From NCBI GenBank assembly GCA_023423415.1, contig JAFAFP010000128.1, forward strand, positions 1 to 12,880: DNA of 12,880 nt, written 5' to 3'. The position numbers were made by a program, and so were the translations under genes. The notes beneath the pieces are model-generated. The model did not search any database and was not told the origin of the DNA. It saw nothing but the letters and a program-made list of their open reading frames with translations. Positions 5,998 to 12,880 of the stretch are shown here, piece by piece. Origin of the DNA: Pseudomonadota bacterium. GTDB taxonomy: Bacteria; Pseudomonadota; Alphaproteobacteria; Rhizobiales; Xanthobacteraceae. Numbering within the stretch: position 1 is the first letter of the stretch; the number at the start of each line of letters is the position of its first letter.

Positions 5998-6771
5998 CTA
6001 AGTGCCGGCTGCTTCGATCCTTGAGATCGTGTCGCCGGGCGCGATCGTCCCGCCTTCGATCACCTGCGCATAGACGCCGCAATCCATGTGCCCGAAGGTC
6101 TGCATCAGGGTCTTCGGGATTTCCATGTTGCGGATGCCGGTGCGCGGTTCGACATTGGTCGCCGCGCAGCGCACGATACGCTTGAACACTTTCAGCCGCA
6201 CACCGCCGATGGCGAGTGTTTCGCCGAGCAACTCGAATTCGTGGAACGCCGGCCAGCCGTCGACCAGGAGATTGCCGCGAAAGCGCAGCGGATCGACCGG
6301 CGTGCCGACGGCATTTTCGATGGCGCGAACCGATCCAGCGTTGATGATCGACACCACCTTGGCCGCGACATCGGAAAAGCTGTGGCCGTCGCTCTGCAGG
6401 ACTTTCGGTTGTCCTCGCAATTCGTCAGCGCTGTAGCGAGTAAAGAAATCCTCGATCGCCTGCCGGCCCTCCGGCGCGCGAAGGTCGCCGCGCGCTACCT
6501 CGGCCCCGTTCAGGCGAAGGGTCAGGATGTGCGTGGCCTCATCGAATCGGGTGTCGAGGGCGGCAAGCTGCTCGTTCCGCATCAGCATCAGGAAGCGCTG
6601 CTTCGGAAAGTGCTGGGGTGCGGCCGGGTCGAAGCCGGAGGGGCCATTCTCGATGGCGTAAATCCGGTCGGCCGGCAGCGTCAGGCCGGGAGCAAGGGTC
6701 ACGCCGTCCATGCGCTCGGGCGAAAGTCCCTTCACCGGGTAGCGATAGATTGCTGAAATTCGAGCGTTCAT
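5998..6771 (-). CDS. MOSC-domain protein with N-terminal beta-barrel domain
   Basis: A 257-residue protein with an N-terminal MOSC_N barrel (about 3-95, starting ISAIYRYPVKGLSPERMDGVTL) and a C-terminal MOSC domain (about 115-253). This is the two-domain order of YcbX and of the mARC-type molybdenum-cofactor proteins, which use a sulfido- or cysteine-liganded Mo cofactor to reduce N-hydroxylated compounds. The RFRGNLLVDG motif (163-172) and the key Cys in RCAATNVEPRTG (C202, the candidate Mo ligand) are present. It lacks the C-terminal 2Fe-2S ferredoxin domain of YcbX, so an outside electron donor would be needed. The Cys at 231 is also typical of the family. Start ATG at 6771. It is convergent with the FecR-domain gene and divergent from clpB. 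Substrate not predictable. Confidence 0.9.
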   Translation of the reverse strand: MNARISAIYRYPVKGLSPERMDGVTLAPGLTLPADRIYAIENGPSGFDPAAPQHFPKQRFLMLMRNEQLAALDTRFDEATHILTLRLNGAEVARGDLRAPEGRQAIEDFFTRYSADELRGQPKVLQSDGHSFSDVAAKVVSIINAGSVRAIENAVGTPVDPLRFRGNLLVDGWPAFHEFELLGETLAIGGVRLKVFKRIVRCAATNVEPRTGIRNMEIPKTLMQTFGHMDCGVYAQVIEGGTIAPGDTISRIEAAGT

Positions 6772-6890
6772 GGCCCCGACTTGTTAACGGGCGGCGGAAT
6801 TAGATGCCACGGAAATCGGACCGCCAGCCCGAAGGGGAAATTTATCCTGTCCCTCTACCGGCCGGAGGGGTGGTTTCTTACATCGGACTT

Positions 6891-6913
6891 GCGGACGCCC
6901 GGCCGGGGTCCGC
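6891..6913. repeat. Imperfect inverted repeat in the clpB upstream region
   Basis: GCGGAC (6891-6896) and GTCCGC (6908-6913) flank a GC-rich centre with further pairing (CC/GG). It lies 110 bases before clpB, in a 251-bp spacer where the promoters of clpB and of the divergent MOSC gene must be. CTTG at 6888 and GGTATA at 6915 recall heat-shock promoter elements, but their separation is longer than usual. No CIRCE element (TTAGCACTC-N9-GAGTGCTAA) is present in the spacer. Confidence 0.3.
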
Positions 6914-7022
6914 CGGTATAGCTTTGTGTCTTTTGGTCCTCGCGGATCGTCGGCATGAGGCGAACCCAGATGCTCCGCAGGTGCCTCCTTGAGGGCCGCG
7001 GATCAGGCCGAGGGAGCGATAT

Positions 7023-9623
7023 ATGGACTTTGAAAAGTACACGGAGCGCGTGCGCGGCTTCATTCAATCTGCGCATTCTCTGGCCCTGCGCGAGGGCCAT
7101 CCTCAATTCACCCCTGAACATCTTTTGAAAGTGCTGCTGGACGACCCGGAAGGGCTCTGCGCCGGTCTGATCGACCGCTCGGGCGGCAATGCCAAGCAGG
7201 CTCTGAAGGATGTCGAGGCGGCGCTGACCAAGCTGCCAAAGGTCTCGGGCGGCGGCGCGAGCCAGCCGCAGATGGCGCCGGCGCTGGCGCGTATCTTCGA
7301 CCAAGCCGAGAAGATCGCGCAGAAGGCGGGCGACTCCTACGTCACCGTCGAGCGCCTGCTGCTGGCTTTCGCGATGGATCGCGAGACCGAGGCCGGCAAG
7401 ATTCTGCAGAAGGCGGGCGTCACCGCGCAAAACCTGAATGCTGCGATCGAGTCGATCCGCAAGGGTCGCACGGCCGATACCGCGACCGCCGAAAACGCCT
7501 ATGACGCACTGAAGAAGTATGCGCGCGACCTGACGCAGGCTGCGCGCGAGGGCAAGCTCGATCCGGTGATCGGCCGCGACGAGGAAATTCGCCGCACGAT
7601 CCAGGTGCTGTCACGCCGGACCAAGAACAATCCGGTGCTGATCGGTGAGCCCGGCGTCGGTAAGACCGCAATCGTCGAGGGCCTGGCGCTGCGCATCGTC
7701 AATGGCGACGTGCCGGATTCGCTCGACGACAAGAAGCTGCTCGCGCTCGATATGGGCGCACTGATCGCCGGCGCGAAATATCGCGGCGAGTTCGAGGAGC
7801 GGTTGAAAGCCGTCCTGACCGAGGTCACTGCCTCGGACGGCCAGATCATCCTGTTCATCGACGAAATGCACACGCTGGTCGGTGCCGGCAAAGCCGATGG
7901 CGCGATGGATGCGTCCAACTTGCTCAAGCCTGCGCTTGCGCGGGGCGAACTGCATTGCGGCGGCGCGACCACGCTCGACTAATATCGCAAGCATGTCGAG
8001 AAGGACGCCGCTCTGGCGCGACGTTTCCAGCCGGTCTTCGTCGAAGAACCGACCGTTCAGGACACGATCTCGATCCTGCGCGGACTGAAGGACAAGTACG
8101 AAGCGCACCATAAGGTGAGGGTCGCTGACGCGGCCCTGGTCGCGGCTGCGACATTGTCGAACCGCTACATCACCGACCGCTTCTTGCCGGACAAGGCGAT
8201 CGACCTTGTGGACGAGGCGGCGGCACGTCTGCGCATGCAGATCGATTCCAAGCCGGAAGAGCTCGACAATCTCGACCGCGAAATCGTGCGGCTGAAGATA
8301 GAGCAGGAGGCGCTCCGCAAGGAGAGCGATGCCGGCTCCAAGGAACGGTTGAAGCGGCTCGAAAAGGAGCTGGCCGATCTGGAGGAGGAAGCCGATGCGC
8401 TGACGGCGAAGTGGAAGTCCGAGAAGGACAAGCTCAGCCAGACCGCCGATCTGCAGAAAGAACTCGACAAGCTGAAGAACGAACTCGCGGATGCAACGCG
8501 CCGCGGCGACTATCAGCGCGCGGGCGAACTGCAATATGACCGCATTCCGAAGGTCGAACGGAAGCTGGCTGAGGTTGAAGCGCAAAGCGCTGCCGGCGCC
8601 GTGCTGGCCGAAGAGGCGGTGACCGCAAGCCACATCGCGCAGGTGGTGTCGCGCTGGACCGGCATCCCGGTTGACCGGATGATGGAAGGCGAGCGTGAGA
8701 AGCTGCTCAAGATGGAAGAGCAGATCACCAAACGCGTGATCGGACAGAAGGAAGCGGTGCGGGCGGTCTCGACCGCGGTGCGGCGTGCCCGTGCGGGATT
8801 GCAGGATCCGAACCGGCCGATCGGCTCGTTCATGTTCTTAGGTCCCACCGGCGTCGGCAAAACCGAGCTGACCAAGGCGCTGGCCGAATTCCTGTTCGAC
8901 GACGAGCACGCGCTCGTGCGGATCGACATGTCGGAATACATGGAGAAGCATTCGGTTGCGCGGCTGATCGGTGCGCCTCCCGGCTATGTTGGTTACGAGG
9001 AGGGTGGTGCGCTCACCGAAGCGGTGCGGCGCCGGCCTTACCAGGTGATCCTGTTCGACGAGATCGAAAAGGCGCATCCGGACGTGTTCAACGTCCTGTT
9101 GCAGGTGCTCGACGACGGACGGCTCACCGACGGACAGGGCCGCACGGTCGATTTCCGCAACACCTTGATCGTGATGACGTCGAATCTCGGCGCCGAATTC
9201 CTGGTCAACCAGAAGGAAGGCGAGGATTCGGAGGCCGTGCGCGATCAGGTGATGGCGGTGGTGCGTTCAGCCTTCCGGCCGGAATTCCTCAACCGCGTCG
9301 ACGAAATCCTCCTGTTCCACCGGCTGCGCCGCGAGGACATGGGGCGGATCGTCGATATCCAGTTGCAGCGTCTGCTCAAGCTGCTGGACGAGCGCAAGAT
9401 CACGATCAAGCTCGAGCCGGATGCGCGCGAATGGCTGGCGGAGAAGGGTTACGATCCTGCCTATGGTGCGCGCCCGCTGAAGCGCGTGATCCAGAAGCAG
9501 CTTCAGGATCCGCTCGCCGAGCTGATTCTGTCCGGCAAGGTGAAGGACGGCGATGCCGTCAAAGTGTCAGTCGGAAAGCACGGACTGACGTTCAACGGCG
9601 AGGCCGTGCAGCAAGCGGCTTAG
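7023..9623 (+). pseudogene. clpB: ATP-dependent chaperone ClpB, interrupted by an in-frame stop
   Basis: The frame encodes ClpB, the hexameric AAA+ disaggregase that works with DnaK/DnaJ/GrpE to recover aggregated proteins after heat stress. It is collinear over 866 codons, close to the usual family length. It has an N-domain (1-145), NBD1 with Walker A GEPGVGKT (208-215) and Walker B IILFIDE (275-281), the coiled-coil M-domain (about 409-534), NBD2 with Walker A GPTGVGKT (607-614), Walker B VILFDEIEKAHPD (675-687) and sensor-2 GARPLKR (815-821). Codon 320 (7980-7982) is TAA where ClpB has Glu in TTLDEYRK. Reading as written gives 319 residues, ending before the NBD1 arginine fingers (ARRFQPV). 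Downstream the frame is open with no other lesion; the first in-frame restart is GTG at 8115. Start ATG has AGGGAG upstream. Either a very recent pseudogene or a sequence error. Confidence 0.92.
7980..7982 (+). other. clpB: Premature TAA stop in clpB (Glu codon expected)
   Basis: Codons 315-319 read ATTLD, then TAA, then YRKHVEKDAALARRFQPV continues in the same frame. One G-to-T change (GAA to TAA) explains it; there is no frameshift. It splits the gene into an open N-terminal part (7023-7982) and a C-terminal part that could be translated only from an internal start such as GTG 8115, which lacks a clear ribosome binding site. Confidence 0.95.
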
Positions 9624-9642
9624 TCCGAAAGCGGGCAATTAT

Positions 9643-9676
9643 CTTCCCTCTCCCCGCTGACGCGGGGCGAGGGAAG
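9643..9676. terminator. Palindrome between convergent clpB and M23 genes (repeat copy C)
   Basis: CTTCCCTC-T-CCCCGC (9643-9657) pairs with GCGGGG-C-GAGGGAAG (9662-9676) over 14 bp with one mismatch and a TGAC loop. It begins 20 bases after the clpB stop and lies 18 bases past the 3' end of the M23 gene, so it could end or protect both transcripts. No T-tract follows on either strand. The core resembles the GC hairpins of repeat copies A and B, but without their second hairpin and GGGTGAGGGG end. Confidence 0.6.
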
Positions 9677-9694
9677 GCAGCCACGATTGTTGAG

Positions 9695-11683
9695 TTACCG
9701 TGTTGTCGTGCCGCTCTGCGCCACGCGAGGATTCGAGCGGGTCATCATGCCGTCGAGGCGATCGCGCTCGGTCTCGAACGCGGTGAGAAGCTGGTTTTCC
9801 AGCACGCGCCCGCGCGGCAGGCGGATACGCATCGGATCGACGAAGCGGCCATTGACCAGAATTTCGTAATGCAGATGCGCGCCGGTCGACAGGCCGGTGG
9901 AGCCGACGAAGCCGACCACCTGGCCTTGCCGCACCTTGACGCCCGGCTCCATGCCACGCGCATAAGCCGTCATGTGACCGTAGGCGGTTTCGTAGCCGTT
10001 GTTGTGCTTGATGCGGATGTACTTGCCGTAGCCGCCTTCCCAGCCGACTTTTTCGACCACGCCATTGCCGGCAGCGAAGATCGGCGTGCCGTTCGGCGCG
10101 GACCAGTCCACGCCGGTATGCATTTTGGCGTAACCGAGAATGGGATGACGCCGCACGCCGAAGCTGGAGCGCATGATGGCGTCGGTGGCGAGCGGCTTGC
10201 GCACCAGGAACTTCTTCGCGCTCTTGCCGGTCTCGTCATAGTAATCGACGATGTTGTCGTCCGGCGTCTGGAAACGATAGAATCTCTTCTGCTCGCCGCC
10301 GATGGTCAGTGCGGCAAACAGCACGTCGTTGCGCGTGTCTCCACCTGGCGTTTCATCTTCGCCGGCATACAGAACGTCGAATGCATCGCCTGGCTGGACC
10401 CGGCGCTGGAAATCCACATCATAGGAATAGATGCGGATCATGCTGTCGATCACCGAACGCGGGATCTGATTGCGAAGCGCGGTTTCGTAGATGCTGTGAT
10501 AGAGGCGGACGCCGGTGCCGTCGTCGTCCTCTTCGTCGCGCGCTTCGGCGACGGCGGTGTTGTTCATCGCATTGACGTCAACCGAGACGTAGCGGCCGAG
10601 GTCGGACAGGGCGATGACCGCCTCAATCGCCGTGTCGTTGGCGACGATCACGCGCGCCGTCTGCTGCCGCTGGCTGCCGGGAATGTTCGACAGCAGGATG
10701 CGCAGGCGCAGGCCTTCTTTCAGGCCGTTGTCGCGGCCGCGCGATCCAAGCGCCGCGGCGATGGCCTTGATCTCCTCAGGCAGGGCACCGAGCTCGCGCA
10801 GGATCGAGCCGATATTGTCGCCCTTCTTGACGAAGATGGTGCGCTCGTTGGCGGCAACGCCCCCCGTGACCTGATTCGCTGTCTTGGGAAGAAGGGTGAT
10901 GTTTTCCGGGACGATGCGCGCTTCGAAGCCGGCATAAGGGTCCGGAGTGCCTTCGGCGGCATAAGCCAGCGGCTGGTTCGGGGATAATCCGGCCACCGCG
11001 TATCGGGTGGTGTCGCGCGCGGTCCAGTTGGCGGCCTCGCGCACACTGGACAGGACTTCTTCGATCGGCAGAACGCCGGCGATTTTCGCGCGTGGCAGAA
11101 TGGCCGAAAGGTCACGCTGCACGAATGAGACTTCGGCGTCCGGGACCGCATCGTTCGCGTTCTCCGCGACGGCCGTACTCTCAGTATCTGTCTCGGCGAG
11201 GAGTTTCTGCGGATTGAAGGAGGGAATCTTTGCCGAGAGTTCGGTGGTCCCCATCGCCAGATTCGACGAGACGCGCACGAACGGGCGCACCCGCACCACT
11301 TCGCGGTTGCCGGCGCGGCTGGTCATGGAAACGCGGATCACCTGACGCGCGGCATTTGTCTCACCGGCCGGGGGCAGGCGGTCGGCCTTGCGCGGCCCAG
11401 CCGGGCGATCCCCGCCGATGGCGCCTCGGAGGGCATTGTCCATGCGCTCGGGCAGGGCGGCGAAATGGGCTTCGCCATCAAGTGATGTAAAGACGGCGCC
11501 GCCCATCAGGGCTGCGCCGCACAGACCGGTCAGAATCGTTCCGGAAAACCATTGGGCCGAGACACGGCGGCGATCGACGGTGACGCCGGTGCCTCCGTCC
11601 ACGGACAGCGGCGGCTCGTTGCCGAGATCGACGCGGTCGATCTCGCTCCTATGCCGGCTTGCCCCGCGCTTTCCGTGCTCCAA
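9695..11683 (-). CDS. M23-family metalloendopeptidase, membrane anchored
   Basis: A 662-residue murein hydrolase-type protein. A basic cytoplasmic N-terminus is followed by a membrane segment at about 44-67 (SAQWFSGTILTGLCGAALMGG), a long linker, a LysM/OapA-like region at about 280-330 (RTIFVKKGDNIGSILRELG), and the peptidase domain at about 505-620. The zinc and catalytic residues are present: H522 and D526 in MHTGVDW, H570 in AYGHM, H603 and H605 in GAHLHYE. Family members cut peptidoglycan cross-links in the periplasm during growth or division, or act as regulators. The start is TTG at 11683, backed by AGGGGA 8 bases upstream; no ATG lies near the start of the family-like N-terminus. The 3' end faces clpB across a palindrome. 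Its upstream side faces the rRNA operon. It looks intact and ordinary for the order. Confidence 0.92.
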   Translation of the reverse strand: MEHGKRGASRHRSEIDRVDLGNEPPLSVDGGTGVTVDRRRVSAQWFSGTILTGLCGAALMGGAVFTSLDGEAHFAALPERMDNALRGAIGGDRPAGPRKADRLPPAGETNAARQVIRVSMTSRAGNREVVRVRPFVRVSSNLAMGTTELSAKIPSFNPQKLLAETDTESTAVAENANDAVPDAEVSFVQRDLSAILPRAKIAGVLPIEEVLSSVREAANWTARDTTRYAVAGLSPNQPLAYAAEGTPDPYAGFEARIVPENITLLPKTANQVTGGVAANERTIFVKKGDNIGSILRELGALPEEIKAIAAALGSRGRDNGLKEGLRLRILLSNIPGSQRQQTARVIVANDTAIEAVIALSDLGRYVSVDVNAMNNTAVAEARDEEDDDGTGVRLYHSIYETALRNQIPRSVIDSMIRIYSYDVDFQRRVQPGDAFDVLYAGEDETPGGDTRNDVLFAALTIGGEQKRFYRFQTPDDNIVDYYDETGKSAKKFLVRKPLATDAIMRSSFGVRRHPILGYAKMHTGVDWSAPNGTPIFAAGNGVVEKVGWEGGYGKYIRIKHNNGYETAYGHMTAYARGMEPGVKVRQGQVVGFVGSTGLSTGAHLHYEILVNGRFVDPMRIRLPRGRVLENQLLTAFETERDRLDGMMTRSNPRVAQSGTTTR

Positions 11684-12074
11684 TTCGTCGTCCCCTGAAG
11701 TCCAAGCGCGTCAAATTCCCGGACTTTCCGTTTCGTCCGGTTCGATTGTCGTCTGTGAGTTTTCCTCGCGCTTGGCGGTTCCCCCACCGGAATCCGAAGC
11801 AGCGGCACGATGCCGTGGCGGGGTAGTCGCGTCAATTGCCGGGTTACCGGCACTCGCGCGGCGTCACCGCCCACTTCGAACTCTAGAACCGGATTGGGCC
11901 CGCCCGGCCCGAAGAAAAAATTATCCCCACAAGATCTGTGCAGAACGGACGACGAATGTGGCTTGAGTGCGGCGTAGCGGGGCGGGGAAAACTTGAAAAC
12001 GCGAGGTTTTATGCCCATTTCCTCGATGTCCGGGCTTTCTGCACTGCAGCGCGATTTTTTTGAATGTAATCGTG
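11684..12074. other. Spacer between the M23 gene and the rRNA promoter
   Basis: No gene is supported here; the open frames on both strands have no ribosome binding site or recognisable domain, and some overlap the start of the M23 gene. The left half should be the 5' UTR and promoter of the M23 gene, though no clear -35/-10 pair was found on the minus strand. The right end carries an A/T-rich tract (about 12054-12070) just upstream of the rRNA -35 box that fits an UP element. Confidence 0.5.
11803..11852. repeat. Two hairpins upstream of the M23 gene
   Basis: CGGCA-CGA-TGCCG (11803-11815) and TGCCGG-GTTA-CCGGCA (11837-11852) are perfect short inverted repeats 120-170 bases upstream of the TTG start of the M23 gene. 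They would fold in its 5' UTR if transcription starts farther right. Neither has a T-tract. Function unknown. Confidence 0.4.
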
Positions 12075-12103
12075 TTGACATGGAAAGGTCACCCGAATAT
12101 ATA
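12075..12103 (+). promoter_or_regulatory. rRNA operon promoter
   Basis: A consensus -35 TTGACA (12075-12080), a 17-bp spacer and TATATA (12098-12103) followed by CCCCC make a near-ideal housekeeping-sigma promoter of the type found before rhizobial rRNA operons. An A/T-rich stretch at 12054-12070 fits an UP element. Transcription would start near 12110. No second promoter was found between here and 16S. Confidence 0.85.
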
Positions 12104-12109
12104 CCCCCT

Positions 12110-12473
12110 CACTGGCGCGGCGCACTGCTCTGAAGCGACGCCGGGCCGGACGAAGCACCTCACTGTTACAGTGAACCAAGCTTCCGATAGTTGTCGGAGG
12201 CAAAAAGTGCTTCGCTGAGTTTTTCCCCACCCATGTGGGGGTGGAGCCTCCCAGGCTCCGGGCTGTTTGAAAAGTGAATCAGAAGAAAGAGAAACGTGGA
12301 CGGCGGATGTCCTTGCGGGCCGCTTCCGAAGATTGAAGTTCGCTTCGATCCAAGGTGCGGCCGAGACGAGAATATTCGGCGGTCTACGTTTTCAAGGAAC
12401 ATCGCTGGTCAAGCAATTGATCAGTGTATGGACCTCGTCAAAACGTGAATGACTAGCCGAGATCAAATCTCTT
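12110..12473 (+). other. rRNA operon 5' leader
   Basis: About 360 bases of transcribed leader. In order it holds hairpin CCGA/TCGG (12184-12197), hairpin CCCCAC-CCAT-GTGGGG (12225-12240), hairpin GGAGCCT-CCC-AGGCTCC (12243-12259), then a boxA-like GCTGTTTGAAAAGTG (12262-12275) and the AGAAAGAGAAACGTGGACGG stretch usual in rhizobial leaders, consistent with NusB/S10 antitermination. The 5' strand of the RNase III processing stem must also lie here; its partner would be beyond the window. The last bases (12461-12471) can pair with the start of 16S. No protein gene is supported; a 78-codon antisense frame is judged spurious. Confidence 0.65.

Positions 12474-12880
<407 letters not shown>

Noticed and set aside
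6804..6992. 62-codon plus-strand frame upstream of clpB
   Set aside because: There is no ribosome binding site, composition is proline/glycine-rich and the frame lies in the clpB promoter spacer. Not distinguishable from chance.
7983..8115. clpB interruption as a programmed frameshift or recoded codon
   Set aside because: The reading frame is unchanged on both sides, the codon is TAA rather than the TGA or TAG usually recoded, and no slippery site or stem follows closely. A simple nonsense change or an error is more likely.
7611..8633. 340-codon minus-strand open frame opposite clpB
   Set aside because: It is antisense to conserved ClpB sequence and carries no family motif, so it is a shadow frame.
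9431..10987. 518-codon plus-strand open frame overlapping the clpB end and the M23 gene
   Set aside because: It overlaps two well-supported genes in other frames, has no recognisable domain, and its composition mirrors the codons of the M23 gene on the other strand.
11921..11930. TTATCCCCAC as a possible DnaA box and origin signal
   Set aside because: It differs from TTATCCACA at one core position, stands alone, and no cluster of boxes or replication gene is nearby.
12166..12402. 78-codon minus-strand open frame in the rRNA leader
   Set aside because: It is antisense to the leader with its hairpins and boxA-like site, with no ribosome binding site or homologous feature seen.

Overview
The window is GC-rich chromosomal DNA from an alphaproteobacterium, most likely of the order Hyphomicrobiales (Rhizobiales), in the Bradyrhizobium/Rhodopseudomonas/Xanthobacteraceae neighbourhood. 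This rests on the style of the partial 16S rRNA gene at the right edge, the Bug-type solute-binding protein, the FecR-domain protein, the M23 peptidase with its rhizobial-type N-terminus, and the CCCTCTCCCC/GGGGAGAGGG palindromes typical of these genomes. The genus cannot be fixed by eye.

Layout. 55-816 (-) is an exported YcaC-like isochorismatase-family hydrolase, divergent from an HxlR-type regulator at 1066-1449 (+); the space between them holds two kinds of dyad that look like operators. An orphan tripartite-tricarboxylate (Bug) solute-binding protein follows at 1634-2626 (+) and ends in a strong terminator. A minus-strand run then reads, in transcription order, an outer-membrane TPR/beta-barrel protein (5023-3863), a small DUF559 nuclease-like protein (3758-3342) and a HAD pyrimidine-5'-nucleotidase-like protein (3334-2648). 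The DUF559 gene is bracketed by two inverted copies of a composite palindromic repeat. A FecR-domain exported protein (5195-5968, +) diverges from the barrel gene. A MOSC-domain protein (6771-5998, -) is followed by divergent clpB (7023-9623, +). clpB and an M23 peptidase (11683-9695, -) converge on a third palindrome. From 11684 to 12473 there is no convincing gene; it holds the 5' region of the peptidase gene, an rRNA promoter (TTGACA, 17 bp, TATATA) and the rRNA leader. 16S rRNA begins at about 12474 and runs off the window.

Main points. (1) clpB is full length in frame except for a TAA at codon 320, where the family has Glu (GATTLDEYRK), so as written the disaggregase is cut before its first arginine fingers; a second unusual residue (Gly for Val/Ile) lies 20 bases upstream. 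(2) The DUF559 gene and its two inverted palindromic elements form an almost symmetric 500-bp unit (3353-3852). The gene's ATG abuts one inverted repeat and its last codons are made of the other, so this is a candidate non-autonomous or nuclease-mobilised repeat unit. (3) Tandem GTATC/GATAC sites overlap the start of the HxlR gene. (4) The barrel and FecR-domain genes form a divergent envelope pair of unknown job. (5) An 11-bp hairpin joins the rRNA leader to the 5' end of mature 16S.
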